From NCBI GenBank assembly GCA_964586595.1, contig CAZPHB010000001.1, forward strand, positions 186,001 to 250,000: DNA of 64,000 nt. Direction: 5' to 3'. The notes under the pieces were generated by a model, which saw only the letters and a list, made by a program, of their open reading frames with translations, made no database searches and had not been told where the DNA came from. The stretch comes from REEB481 sp964586595. GTDB taxonomy: Bacteria; Bacteroidota; Bacteroidia; NS11-12g; UBA955. How positions within the stretch are numbered: the first letter of the stretch is position 1; every line of letters starts with the position of its first letter. The translations under genes and the position numbers were made by a program. Positions 8,464 to 17,176 of the stretch are shown here, piece after piece.

Positions 8464-9744
8464 TTAACGCGGGCCAAAACGCCGGTAAATTTCTGCTTCC
8501 AAAGCCGACTGATGATTCGGATGGGCAATATTCAACATTGCGTAGGCACGTTGTTTCAAGTTCTTGCCGAACAAAAAAGCGGTACCATATTCGGTAACCA
8601 CATAATGCACATGTGCACGGGTGGTGACCACGCCCGCTCCTTGTTTCAAAAAAGGAACAATGCGGGAAGCACCCTGATGCGTGGTAGAAGGCATGGCAAT
8701 AATGGGTTTCCCTCCTTCTGACAATGCCGCCCCGCGCATGAAATCCATTTGACCTCCAACTCCGGAATACTGCATGGTTCCTATAGAGTCGGCACATACC
8801 TGACCGGTGATGTCAACTTCGATGGCGCTGTTAATGGCAACCACTTTCGGGTTTTTCCTGATGACTTCAGGATTGTTGACATAATCCGCTTCCAGAAAGG
8901 TAAATCCCGGATGGTCATCGATGAAATCATACAAGTATTTGCTGCCAAAGGCAAAGGAAGCTACAGTTTTGTTTCGATGTTTGTTTTTGAATCGGTTGGT
9001 GATCACGCCCCTTTGCAGCAGTGCTACCACGCCATCGGAGAACATTTCCGTATGAATGCCCAAATCCCGGTGGCCGGCCAGCTCGTGCAAAACAGCATCC
9101 GGCACGCTGCCGATGCCCATTTGCAGGGTTGCACCATCCTCAATGAGGGAAGCAACATTTTTCCCTATGGTCCGATCAACCGCACTTACTTTTTCGGCAT
9201 ACGAACATTCAGGTAATGGATCTTCACACGGAACCAGCGCATGCAGTTCGCGAATATGAACCATTCCGTCGCCGTGGGTTCGCGGCATGTTTGGGTTCAC
9301 CTGGGCAATGACATATCTGGCATTTTTTACGGCGCAGCGCGCCACATCTACCGAAACACCCAAAGAACAATAACCGTGTTTGTCCGGTGGGGAAACATGC
9401 ACCAGCGCTACGTCCAAAGGCAGAATTCCACGATCAAAAAGGCGACTGATTTCTGATAAAAATACAGGAATATAATCGCCTTGATCACCGTTTACGGCAT
9501 CGCGTATATTGGCGGAAACAAACAGCGAATTGATGTAGAAGCTATCCGGATGGGCTGCAACAGGCAAACCCATGTCGCCAAACGTGCTGATGGCCACCAG
9601 TTCTACCTGTTTTAATGCTGCGGCCCTTGCCGCAAGTGCCCGGGTAAGGGTGATCGGCGTGGCCGCGCTGCCCTGAATAAACACCCTGTCGCCGCTTTTT
9701 ACAGCGCTGATGGCCTCTGCCGCAGTTTGATATGCCGGTTTCAC
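8464..9744 (-). CDS. Acetyl-CoA hydrolase/transferase family protein
   Basis: Cat1/4-hydroxybutyrate CoA-transferase type enzyme of 426 residues, which moves CoA between acetate or other short acids. It has the two Rossmann-like halves of the family. Glu233 in IHTEMFSDG is the expected glutamate that forms the glutamyl-CoA thioester. Downstream GVGGQMDFMRGA and the end segment TEYGTAFLFGKNLKQRA are typical. The start is a GTG at 9744. Upstream is a near-match -7 sequence, TATTTTG. The neighbouring glycosylasparaginase is probably cotranscribed, but no functional link is evident. The exact acyl substrates cannot be told. Confidence 0.9.
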   Translation of the reverse strand: MKPAYQTAAEAISAVKSGDRVFIQGSAATPITLTRALAARAAALKQVELVAISTFGDMGLPVAAHPDSFYINSLFVSANIRDAVNGDQGDYIPVFLSEISRLFDRGILPLDVALVHVSPPDKHGYCSLGVSVDVARCAVKNARYVIAQVNPNMPRTHGDGMVHIRELHALVPCEDPLPECSYAEKVSAVDRTIGKNVASLIEDGATLQMGIGSVPDAVLHELAGHRDLGIHTEMFSDGVVALLQRGVITNRFKNKHRNKTVASFAFGSKYLYDFIDDHPGFTFLEADYVNNPEVIRKNPKVVAINSAIEVDITGQVCADSIGTMQYSGVGGQMDFMRGAALSEGGKPIIAMPSTTHQGASRIVPFLKQGAGVVTTRAHVHYVVTEYGTAFLFGKNLKQRAYAMLNIAHPNHQSALEAEIYRRFGPR

Positions 9745-9813
9745 CCCTGCAAAATAGGCATCAACGGGCCTTGGGTCGGGATGAATTTCACCGGCAACCT
9801 AACGACAGTAATT

Positions 9814-10593
9814 TTATTCGGCGGCAAACTGAAAAGCATCCGCATCTTTCAAAAAAGGCAACTGACGGTGATACAGCTTGAGCGCGTCGGGATCCAGCGT
9901 CGCCTTGAGCACGGTTTCTTCCCCATCCTGAGCCCGGCACAAGGTTGTTCCGGCATAATCGTACAGGGCCGAATGTCCGCTGTGAGCCACACCATTTCCA
10001 TCAACACCCACGCGGTTTACTCCGGCCACAAAGTACTGGTTCTCCACGGCACGTGCCGGCAACAAGATGTCCCAGTGTTTGATACGGGTATCCGGCCAGT
10101 TGGCGGCAAACAGCGCCAAATGTGCATCGTTTCGGTTGCGGCACCAGGCCGGAAACCGCAGGTCGTAGCACACGTACAACGCGATGCGCCAGCCGCGCCA
10201 TTCCACAACAGTTTGACTGTTTCCGGATTGGTAGTGTTTGTGTTCGCTGCCCAGGCTGAACAGGTGTTTTTTGTCGTAATACTGAAACTTGCCATCGGGA
10301 AACACAAACAGGAAGCGGTTGACAAAGCCATCCTGGTGACGCATCATCAGGGAACCCGCTACTGCGGCATCCAAACGGGACGCCCAATTTTTCATGCGCT
10401 GCACGGCCTGTCCGTCCATGCTCGTGGCAAATTGTTCCGGGCGCATGGAAAAACCCGTAGAGAACATTTCAGGAAGCACGTATAAATCGGCACCGGGCTT
10501 GGCCGTGAGCAGCGCCTCGGCGCTACTGAGGTTTGCTTCCTCCTGTTCCCAGGCCAGCTCCATCTGCACCAGCGCTATGCTCAAGGGTTTCAT
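9814..10593 (-). CDS. yafV: Omega-amidase, nitrilase superfamily (YafV-like)
   Basis: Carbon-nitrogen hydrolase of 259 residues. The catalytic triad is visible: Glu42 (LPEMF), Lys108 (YDKKHLF) and Cys142 (VCYDLRFP). Length and the Met-rich segment after the Glu match YafV-type omega-amidases, which hydrolyse alpha-ketoglutaramate and related keto-acid amides to 2-oxoacids. Its ATG overlaps the stop of the aminotransferase gene by 4 bases, so they are translationally coupled. The pair makes sense together: the aminotransferase uses glutamine as amino donor and the amidase removes the alpha-ketoglutaramate formed. Confidence 0.9.
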   Translation of the reverse strand: MKPLSIALVQMELAWEQEEANLSSAEALLTAKPGADLYVLPEMFSTGFSMRPEQFATSMDGQAVQRMKNWASRLDAAVAGSLMMRHQDGFVNRFLFVFPDGKFQYYDKKHLFSLGSEHKHYQSGNSQTVVEWRGWRIALYVCYDLRFPAWCRNRNDAHLALFAANWPDTRIKHWDILLPARAVENQYFVAGVNRVGVDGNGVAHSGHSALYDYAGTTLCRAQDGEETVLKATLDPDALKLYHRQLPFLKDADAFQFAAE

Positions 10594-11759
10594 ACAGCAT
10601 CGGAAATGCGGCTGAGCAACTTTGCAGCCTGTTCAAGGGTGGCATCTTCCTTGGCAAAACAGAACCGCAGCAAATGGTGGTCGGATTTGTCGCGGTAGAA
10701 CACCGAAACGGGAATGGAAGCTATTTTATGCTCGCGTATCCAGGATCGGGCTAATTCTGTGTCCGGCTCCCGACTGATTTTATCATAGCCCAACAACTGG
10801 AAATAGGTTCCCTCACAAGGATAAAGTTTGAATCGGGTTCCCTTCAACAGGCTGCGGAAATAATCGCGCTTTTGCTGGTAAAACTGCGGCAATTGGAGGT
10901 AATCATCCACTTCATCCAGATAATCGGCAAGGGCATATTGAATGGGCGTATTGGCGGCAAAGGCCATGTATTGGTAAATTTTCCGGAATTCCTGGGTCAG
11001 GTTTTCAGGAGCCAGCACAAAACCCATCTTCCAGCCGGTATTGTGGTATGTTTTTCCGAAAGAACCTACGATGAAACTGCGTGCAGCCAGCTTCGGAAAT
11101 CGGGCCACACTTTGATGTTCCAACCCATCGAAGATGATGTGTTCGTACACTTCATCGCTGAGGATGAGTATGTCGGTATGCTCCACCAGCTTTTCCAGTT
11201 TGAGCATATCAGCGGCACTCAATACAGCACCAGTTGGGTTATGCGGACTGTTGATGATGATAAGCCGAGTGCGGAAGTTGATCCGGTTTTTCACCTCATT
11301 CCAGTCCACCGAAAAATCATGGGGATTGAGTTTTACAAATACCGGCTTTCCCCCGTTCATTTCCACGGCCGGAGCATAGGAATCGTAGGCCGGTTCGATG
11401 ATGATGACTTCATCGTTTTCGCGCACCACGGCGCTGATGGCTGCATACAAACCGATGGTTGCTCCCGGCACAATAGTAATTTCCACCTCCGGGTCGTACG
11501 ATGCAGAATACATCCGGGAAACTTTTTCCGACAGTTTTTGCCGCAGCGCAGGCACACCTGGCATGGGCGCATATTGGTTCAGGCCCTGCGTCATGTAGTG
11601 GTTCACCAGGCTGATGAGCTTTGGGGAACAGGGGAAATCAGGAAATCCCTGAGCCATATTCAGGGCCTGATGTTCACGGGCCATGGCCGACATCACTGTA
11701 AAGATGGTTGTTCCGGCCAAAGGCAACTTGGTAGAAAGGTTTCCCTGAAATTGCATCAT
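10590..11759 (-). CDS. ybdL: Methionine (glutamine-dependent) aminotransferase, YbdL/KAT type
   Basis: PLP-dependent fold-type I aminotransferase of 389 residues. The Schiff-base lysine is Lys236 in GSFGKTYHNTGWK; NSPHNPTG, LSDEVYEHI and the early NMAQGFPDF match YbdL/KAT enzymes that make methionine from 4-methylthio-2-oxobutanoate with glutamine-like donors. Two adjacent ATGs (11759 and 11756) are possible. A perfect -7 box (TATTTTTG on this strand, 11761-11768) ends 1 base before the first. It is coupled to the omega-amidase gene by a 4-base overlap. The likely role is transamination at the end of methionine salvage; kynurenine is another possible substrate. Confidence 0.92.
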   Translation of the reverse strand: MMQFQGNLSTKLPLAGTTIFTVMSAMAREHQALNMAQGFPDFPCSPKLISLVNHYMTQGLNQYAPMPGVPALRQKLSEKVSRMYSASYDPEVEITIVPGATIGLYAAISAVVRENDEVIIIEPAYDSYAPAVEMNGGKPVFVKLNPHDFSVDWNEVKNRINFRTRLIIINSPHNPTGAVLSAADMLKLEKLVEHTDILILSDEVYEHIIFDGLEHQSVARFPKLAARSFIVGSFGKTYHNTGWKMGFVLAPENLTQEFRKIYQYMAFAANTPIQYALADYLDEVDDYLQLPQFYQQKRDYFRSLLKGTRFKLYPCEGTYFQLLGYDKISREPDTELARSWIREHKIASIPVSVFYRDKSDHHLLRFCFAKEDATLEQAAKLLSRISDAV

Positions 11760-11760
11760 T

Positions 11761-11768
11761 CAAAAATA
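11761..11768 (-). promoter_or_regulatory. -7 box TATTTTTG for ybdL-yafV
   Basis: Perfect TAnnTTTG on the minus strand, one base before the first ATG of the aminotransferase; a leaderless or near-leaderless transcript is implied. Confidence 0.55.
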
Positions 11769-11795
11769 AACAGCTTCCGCAGCATTTTGTCCGGT

Positions 11796-12179
11796 TCAGC
11801 CCAACAGTTCCTCATCGCGCACCAGCATCAGGATGGCATTTTGAGGTACAATGGCATATAGTTCTTTGTTGAACTCCACTTCCCAGGCATTCTTCTGAAG
11901 GAATACGGCCAAATCACCTTCCATAGGTTGTAAGGGCAAATACTGCACCTCCTGATGACGTGGCTTCCAGGATTCTTCAGGATCCATGAGTGCCGGAATG
12001 GGATAGCCCGGTCCAACCTTTACCACATAGCCGGAAATAATGGGTTCCTGAGCAACCACCCCCGGAGGTAAAAACAATCCACTTCCCGTTTTTTCCCTCG
12101 GCGCCAATGGCTTGATCAGGATTCGGTCGCCAACCAGTATGATCTTCCTGAGCGCGTCTGCATCTAGTTCCAGTGACAT
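11796..12179 (-). CDS. GroES-like co-chaperonin family protein
   Basis: A 127-residue Cpn10-fold protein. The segment VGDRILIKPLAPREKTGSG and the later SGYVVKVGPG match the GroES opening strand and mobile-loop surroundings, but the mobile loop region is different and there is an insertion around PIPALMDPEESWKPRHQEV. It is longer than true GroES (about 95 residues) and is not next to groEL, so it is probably the divergent GroES-family paralogue seen in Bacteroidota, not the main co-chaperonin. The start at 12179 (MSLELDADAL) is supported by the -7 box TATTTTTG at 12185-12192; a longer frame from 12206 would span that box. Confidence 0.8.
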   Translation of the reverse strand: MSLELDADALRKIILVGDRILIKPLAPREKTGSGLFLPPGVVAQEPIISGYVVKVGPGYPIPALMDPEESWKPRHQEVQYLPLQPMEGDLAVFLQKNAWEVEFNKELYAIVPQNAILMLVRDEELLG

Positions 12180-12184
12180 CCTCG

Positions 12185-12192
12185 CAAAAATA
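12185..12192 (-). promoter_or_regulatory. -7 box TATTTTTG for the GroES-like gene
   Basis: Perfect TAnnTTTG on the minus strand, 5 bases before the ATG at 12179. It faces away from the box at 12235-12242 that serves the divergent gene. Confidence 0.55.
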
Positions 12193-12234
12193 ATCGCTGG
12201 AAACACAGGCGTGGAATATGCTGCAGAAAGCGCT

Positions 12235-12242
12235 TAATTTTG
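12235..12242 (+). promoter_or_regulatory. -7 box TAATTTTG for the pRiA4b-like/miaA/terC operon
   Basis: Perfect TAnnTTTG, 13 bases before the ATG at 12256. Confidence 0.55.
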
Positions 12243-12255
12243 TGGGCTATTTCCC

Positions 12256-12888
12256 ATGATTTACCGATTTAAAGTCTGGTTTGAAGAAGATGAAGACATT
12301 GTCCGCTGGATTGATGTGCAATCTTCCAACACCTTCCTGGATTTCCACAACAGCATCCTGGAATCTATTGGCTTCGACAAAAAAGAGCCCGCCTCATTCT
12401 ACATGAGCGACGACAACTGGAAGAAGCGTATGGAAGTAACGCTGGTGGACATGGGTTTGGAAGAAAGTGATCAGGCAGAACCCAAGCCGCTGATGAAGGA
12501 TGCGCGCATGCGCGATTACGTGAACGATCCGCATCAGCGCTTCGTGTACGTGTACGACTTCATCCAGATGTGGACCTTATACTGTGAGCTTACCCAAATT
12601 CTGGAAGACGAAAAAGGGAAAACCTATCCCAGCCTGTTTCGTTCCCTGGGAAAAGCACCCAGACAACACGAAGGCGCCAGCCGCTTCAAAATCGTAGATG
12701 ATGCAGAGTTTGAAGAGCTTGCTGCCCGGATGATTGCAGGCCGCAAGGGAGATGGCCCTGCCGGGGAGGAAGAACTGCTCGTGGATGATGAAGACGACGA
12801 TGATGATGACGATCTTGGATTCGGCGACAGCGACGAATACGATGAAGGCGAACTGGGCGGCGGCTTCCACGAGGAAGAAGAGCGCTGA
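12256..12888 (+). CDS. Plasmid pRiA4b ORF-3-like family protein with acidic tail
   Basis: The protein has 210 residues. The first 130 match the pRiA4b ORF-3 fold (YRFKVWFEEDEDIVRWIDV, ASFYMSDDNWKK, the motif RFVYVYDF). Homologues are often labelled IS1096 passenger TnpR-like, but nothing transposon-like is present here. The last 50 residues are almost all Asp, Glu and Gly, suggesting a flexible, possibly protein-binding tail. The gene leads an operon: miaA follows 5 bases after the stop. The biochemical function of the family is unknown. Confidence 0.75.
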   Translation: MIYRFKVWFEEDEDIVRWIDVQSSNTFLDFHNSILESIGFDKKEPASFYMSDDNWKKRMEVTLVDMGLEESDQAEPKPLMKDARMRDYVNDPHQRFVYVYDFIQMWTLYCELTQILEDEKGKTYPSLFRSLGKAPRQHEGASRFKIVDDAEFEELAARMIAGRKGDGPAGEEELLVDDEDDDDDDDLGFGDSDEYDEGELGGGFHEEEER

Positions 12889-12893
12889 TCCAC

Positions 12894-13808
12894 ATGGCTG
12901 AACGGCCTACGCTGTTGCTGATTGCCGGTCCGACGGCCGGAGGAAAAACAGCACTGGCAGTGACTTTATCGGAACAGCTTGGTGGCATTCCGGTCATTTC
13001 CACCGATTCACGGCAGTTTTATCAGGAATTAAACATCGGTGTAGCCCGTCCGTCTCGGGAAGAATTATCCAGGGCCCCTCATTATTTTGTAGCCGACCGC
13101 TCGGTAACAATGCCGCTCAACGCGGGAAGTTTTGCTGCGGAAGCAGGTGAACTGCTGGCCAAGTTGTTCGAAAAACATCCGGTGGTCATTGCCGTTGGCG
13201 GAAGTGGTTTGTACATCCGCGCACTTACTGAAGGATTTGACGTACTGCCTGAAATACCGAAAGGCTTGCAAGAAACCATTCGCCATTTGGAGCCGCAGGA
13301 TCAATTAGCGCTGCTTTTGCGCCGGGATCCGGAAGCTGCTGCACAAGTGGCCACCGATAATCCACGCAGGGTTCAAAGGGCTTTGGAATTGGTTCTGGCT
13401 ACAGGAAAACCTTTATCGGCACTGCGGCAGGGCGAACGGAAGGAAACCAACTTTCGGGTATTGGGTTTTGGCATCGATCCTGGCCGGGAACGCTTATACG
13501 AACACATCGAACTGCGCACAGCCAAAATGCTGCGTGATGGCTTGAAGGAAGAAGCAGCGGCGGTGAAGCATCTGGCACATTTGCCGGCACTGCAAACTGT
13601 AGGTTATACAGAAATGTTTGCGCACCTCGACGGAATCTACGACCTGCAAACCACACAAAACCTAATCGCCATGAACACCCGGCGCTATGCGAAACGGCAA
13701 TACACCTGGTTCCGAAATCAGATGAAACTGGAATGGCTGAATCCAGGCGACATAAATGCCGCTACCGACTTAATTTTGAAACGAATATCACAACCCTATG
13801 GAATTTGA
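12894..13808 (+). CDS. miaA: tRNA dimethylallyltransferase
   Basis: MiaA transfers a dimethylallyl group to A37 of tRNAs reading UNN codons. The protein has 304 residues, in the normal range. The P-loop is GPTAGGKT at residues 12-19, the catalytic Asp lies in STDSRQFY, and VGGSGLYIRAL and the C-terminal RRYAKRQYTWFR are family motifs. The C-terminus overlaps the following TerC gene by 11 bases, implying coupled translation. It is cotranscribed with the upstream pRiA4b-like gene. Confidence 0.97.
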   Translation: MAERPTLLLIAGPTAGGKTALAVTLSEQLGGIPVISTDSRQFYQELNIGVARPSREELSRAPHYFVADRSVTMPLNAGSFAAEAGELLAKLFEKHPVVIAVGGSGLYIRALTEGFDVLPEIPKGLQETIRHLEPQDQLALLLRRDPEAAAQVATDNPRRVQRALELVLATGKPLSALRQGERKETNFRVLGFGIDPGRERLYEHIELRTAKMLRDGLKEEAAAVKHLAHLPALQTVGYTEMFAHLDGIYDLQTTQNLIAMNTRRYAKRQYTWFRNQMKLEWLNPGDINAATDLILKRISQPYGI

Positions 13809-14505
13809 AATAAGTACACAAATCCTCCTTGGATTACTCACCCTAACCATCCTGGAAGTCATTCTGGGCATTGACAACGTCATCTTTATTTCAATTCTTG
13901 CCGGGAAATTACCCAAGGAACACCAGGCTGCTACCCGCAGAAATGGTCTGATCATCGGCATGGTGGTGCGCATCGTTATGTTGATGGGTATTTCTGTAAT
14001 TCTGGCATTACAAAAACCATTGCTGCAGGTTTGGGACTATTCATTTACCGGGAAAGACCTGGTATTGCTTGGCGGAGGTATTTTCCTGATTTATCAGAGC
14101 GTACGAGAAATCCACCATAAGCTGGAAACCAGCCGCGATGAAGAAATTGGTAAGAAAACCAAAGACGTGCGCAACGTGATGTTGCAGTTATTCCTCCTGA
14201 ATCTGGTATTCTCTATTGATTCTGTTATCACTGCAGTAGGGATGGTCAAACAACTTTGGGTGATGATTACAGCCGTAGTTTTAAGTATGGTGGTGATGTT
14301 GTTGGCTGCGGGTCCTATTTCCGAATTTGTGAACAAACACCCATCCATTAAAATCCTGGCACTGAGCTTCCTGATCCTGATTGGCGTTTCGCTGGTGGCT
14401 GAGGGATTCCAGGCCCATTTCGACAAAGGTTATATTTACAGTTCCATGGCTTTTGCTTTTGCTGTGGAAATGATCAACCTGCGCACTACGAGAAAAACTT
14501 CCTGA
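13798..14505 (+). CDS. TerC family integral membrane protein
   Basis: The protein has 235 residues with seven predicted membrane segments. The conserved acidic motifs of the family are visible in the membrane: EVILGIDNVIF near residue 20 and LVFSIDSVITAVG near residue 138, each with the Asp thought to bind metal. TerC/Alx proteins take part in metal (manganese) export or metal loading of secreted proteins; tellurite resistance is only the naming phenotype. It overlaps miaA by 11 bases and is followed by two tandem hairpins that end the operon. Confidence 0.9.
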   Translation: MEFEISTQILLGLLTLTILEVILGIDNVIFISILAGKLPKEHQAATRRNGLIIGMVVRIVMLMGISVILALQKPLLQVWDYSFTGKDLVLLGGGIFLIYQSVREIHHKLETSRDEEIGKKTKDVRNVMLQLFLLNLVFSIDSVITAVGMVKQLWVMITAVVLSMVVMLLAAGPISEFVNKHPSIKILALSFLILIGVSLVAEGFQAHFDKGYIYSSMAFAFAVEMINLRTTRKTS

Positions 14506-14510
14506 ATCCT

Positions 14511-14567
14511 TCCTGTGGATTAAACCACAGGAACAAAAAAAGCCCCGCTGTTGGCGGGGCTTTTTTT
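14511..14567. terminator. Tandem hairpins, bidirectional terminator
   Basis: First hairpin: TCCTGTGG / CCACAGGA at 14511-14532. Second: AGCCCCGC / GCGGGGCT at 14541-14561, flanked by seven A upstream and seven T downstream. The A/T flanks make it intrinsic in both directions, fitting its place between convergent terC and the M36 peptidase gene. Confidence 0.9.
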
Positions 14568-14581
14568 GTTCGCTTCGTTCC

Positions 14582-17095
14582 TCAATGCTGAACCTGCACT
14601 TTGAAGTGGGTGCTTCCATTCACCTGCAGCACATAAATGCCAGATTTCAGCACAGACACATCTACAGGAATTTGGGCATCAGATTGGGCAAATCGTTGTT
14701 CGAAAACGGTACGACCGCTCAGGTCATTCATGCGAATATGGACGGCACCCTTGCTGTTGAGTGGTTCCAGATAAAACACCTTATTCGACGGATTGGGATA
14801 GATGCGCCAGGCTGCAGCCGCCACTTCCTGCACACCGGTGCCATTGGTGGAAGGCACGCTGAAGTCTTGCGTTCCATCGGTTACATCATCTTCGTCACCC
14901 TGATCGGCCTTCACGCCCAATCCACGGCGCGCAAAGGTTTCCCAGATAAGCTGACTGTTGGCGCCTTTGTTGTTGATGGAATCTGCTTTGAGGATGGCAT
15001 TTCGGGCATCGATAAATCCGGGGTTGCATTTCTGAAGTTTCATCCCGTCAACCACCAACTGAATACAGATGTTGTTGCCACCTTTGCCGGTGCTCAGAGC
15101 TTCATCAAATCCATAGCGCGCAACCAGGTTCCAGTATAAATCCCAAAGCGTGCTGCACCAGATTTCTCCTACATAATGGGGAGAAACCCTGGTTCCGCTG
15201 AGCGCCCTGCTGATGTTGTTGTACGTATGCGGATTCACCGCCATGTTGGTGCTGTAAGGATAAGTCCGAATGCCTGCGCCGCTCACCGGCTGACCGAGCA
15301 AATAGGTTCCAATTCCTCTGGGAGTTGAACCAACATCACCTTTACGGGCGGTAAAAGACAGAGCAAAGAAATCACTCCAACCCTCTCCCATCTGCTCGTC
15401 ATTGGTCAGGCCATTGGAATTGGCTGGTCCACAGGTTAGTCTGTTGGAAACGCCGTGTCCGTATTCGTGGGTAATCACCCCATGATCAAGGTCTGAATCA
15501 AAAGTTTTTCCGGCAGCGCTGCTGTCGTATAAGGTTGCAGTAGCCGTTCCTGCACTGATGGAAGCAGAGAGGGTGGTTCCATTGGCCTGACTGATCATCA
15601 GTGCCGGAATGTTGATACCACTTCCACTGCCACTCATGGCGAAAGGCGCACCTGACTGATTGTTCACCACAATTACTGCTTTGGCTCCAGCGTTCTGGGC
15701 ATTGAGCACTTTGGTTGGAAAAATACAGTCACCGCGATCAACAACGGCAATATTTCCTTTGAGTTCAGCAGCGTTTTGCAAGGCAGCACAGCCGCGACGT
15801 GCATTGGCAGAACCGTCATTTACCCACACCAAATTTCCTGTGATGGGCAATGCGCTCAGCTTGGGTCCAAAGCCTGCCATTACAGCGGTATAACGACCTT
15901 TAACACTGGCCGGACTCAATACTTCAAAAACATTGGAACTGGATCCGCTTCTCCAGATATACATCTGCATGCGTGGATTGGTTCCTTCAGGTGGTGTGGC
16001 GAAGTTGGCGTTATTGGTACCGCTGCCGTCCTGAGCATCGGCAAACACTTCATCGCCGCCCAAACCACCACGTCCGTAGTTGTTCACCTGGAAATTCCCG
16101 GAAGGCTCATCAAACCCATAGCGCCACAATACATCGTGCACCGTATTGTTGGCCACAAACAAGTTGGTAATGGCAAAATCGCGGAACGCAACGGGATCAC
16201 TGCTCAAAGAATCCCAGGGATAATCGAAGAGCAGGTTACTGCCGCCGTCTGGTGAATAGCCCGGCTTGTTGTTGGCATCGGCATCTTCGCTGGCATAGGC
16301 ATTGTTTCCACGGGTGATGAAGTACTCACTGCCTGAAATTCCATCGGTATCGTGCCAGCCATAAGGGGAAGCCTGGTCATCGGGACTGTTGATGAGGGTT
16401 ACGCGCTTCCCGTGGTTCGGGCTTTCTGAAGGAAAGTTGAACACATGGTAGTTGTAATTCGGTCCTGCAGCTGCGGGTGCACAATGCAGTGTCCAATTGT
16501 GTTCTTCCAGCACTTGTCCGGTTGATGCGTCCAAAAGCAGGTTCCACCAATCTGTTCCGTCGGCAGACTGATAGATGATGAGCACTGCGGGTTTAAGCGT
16601 ACCCTGTAATGGTGCAAATACCTGTTCGGTATAAACTGTTTCAGGATGGTATGCTCCGCGATATGCTTCCAGGCCGCTGATGTCCTGAACCTTGCGTGCA
16701 GCCAAGTCCGTTTCGTGCAGCAAACCTGCTTTCTGTACCAACACGGCAGTAGGTAATGCTGTATATGCAGGAATTTGTTCCGGCAGCGAAAGGAAACCTT
16801 TGGTCAGGTAAACCGGTTTCCCGTTCCTGTCGAAGTGCACACCGCTGATGGCATGGTATATTTTCTTTCCATTAAGGCCCTGCTGAACATAAGCATGCGT
16901 GATGCCGTTGTGTTTGCTGAAATACAAATCCTGAACAGCGAGTTCCTTTAGGTCGCTTGCGCGCACACCAAATGCAGCAGGATTGGTCCAAACAGCACGC
17001 AGCACAGCATCTTTTGACAAAGAAGCTTCCTGAGCATAGAGCCCGGAAGAAGACAGGCCGAGGGCAATTATGGAGTAGCGGAGGAAATGTTTCAT
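14582..17095 (-). CDS. Secreted M36 (fungalysin-like) metallopeptidase with PA domain and T9SS tail
   Basis: The protein has 837 residues. Order: signal peptide (residues 1-21); FTP-like propeptide to about 180; M36 catalytic domain; an inserted PA domain (about residues 405-520) with RGDCIFPTKVLNAQNAGAKA; zinc site HEYGH at 543-547; and the downstream EGWSDFF glutamate ligand. The last 80 residues form a T9SS type A sorting domain, opening with WRIYPNPSNKVFYLEP and ending in a short basic strand. It should be exported by Sec, matured by loss of the propeptide and secreted or anchored at the surface by T9SS. It probably degrades protein for nutrition. It is a single-gene unit closed by the bidirectional terminator. 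Confidence 0.93.
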   Translation of the reverse strand: MKHFLRYSIIALGLSSSGLYAQEASLSKDAVLRAVWTNPAAFGVRASDLKELAVQDLYFSKHNGITHAYVQQGLNGKKIYHAISGVHFDRNGKPVYLTKGFLSLPEQIPAYTALPTAVLVQKAGLLHETDLAARKVQDISGLEAYRGAYHPETVYTEQVFAPLQGTLKPAVLIIYQSADGTDWWNLLLDASTGQVLEEHNWTLHCAPAAAGPNYNYHVFNFPSESPNHGKRVTLINSPDDQASPYGWHDTDGISGSEYFITRGNNAYASEDADANNKPGYSPDGGSNLLFDYPWDSLSSDPVAFRDFAITNLFVANNTVHDVLWRYGFDEPSGNFQVNNYGRGGLGGDEVFADAQDGSGTNNANFATPPEGTNPRMQMYIWRSGSSSNVFEVLSPASVKGRYTAVMAGFGPKLSALPITGNLVWVNDGSANARRGCAALQNAAELKGNIAVVDRGDCIFPTKVLNAQNAGAKAVIVVNNQSGAPFAMSGSGSGINIPALMISQANGTTLSASISAGTATATLYDSSAAGKTFDSDLDHGVITHEYGHGVSNRLTCGPANSNGLTNDEQMGEGWSDFFALSFTARKGDVGSTPRGIGTYLLGQPVSGAGIRTYPYSTNMAVNPHTYNNISRALSGTRVSPHYVGEIWCSTLWDLYWNLVARYGFDEALSTGKGGNNICIQLVVDGMKLQKCNPGFIDARNAILKADSINNKGANSQLIWETFARRGLGVKADQGDEDDVTDGTQDFSVPSTNGTGVQEVAAAAWRIYPNPSNKVFYLEPLNSKGAVHIRMNDLSGRTVFEQRFAQSDAQIPVDVSVLKSGIYVLQVNGSTHFKVQVQH

Positions 17096-17176
17096 GTAAT
17101 TAATCCTTCAAGGATACATTACAAAACGTTTACCTGCGCAAAGCGTTTACAAACGGCGGTAAAAAATCAAGCGGAC

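Noticed and set aside
8420..8797. Extended N-terminus of the glycosylasparaginase gene into the CoA-transferase gene
   Set aside because: The Tat-like signal starts at 8419; the extension is the other gene read in another frame.
12785..12815. Tandem GAT/GAC repeat as a microsatellite
   Set aside because: It encodes the acidic tail of the pRiA4b-like protein and mixes two synonymous codons; no sign of instability.
12256..12888. Transposon passenger gene (IS1096 TnpR-like)
   Set aside because: The label comes from database naming of the pRiA4b ORF-3 family; there are no terminal repeats or transposase.
13798..14505. Tellurite resistance operon
   Set aside because: Only a TerC-family gene is present, coupled to miaA; no other ter genes.
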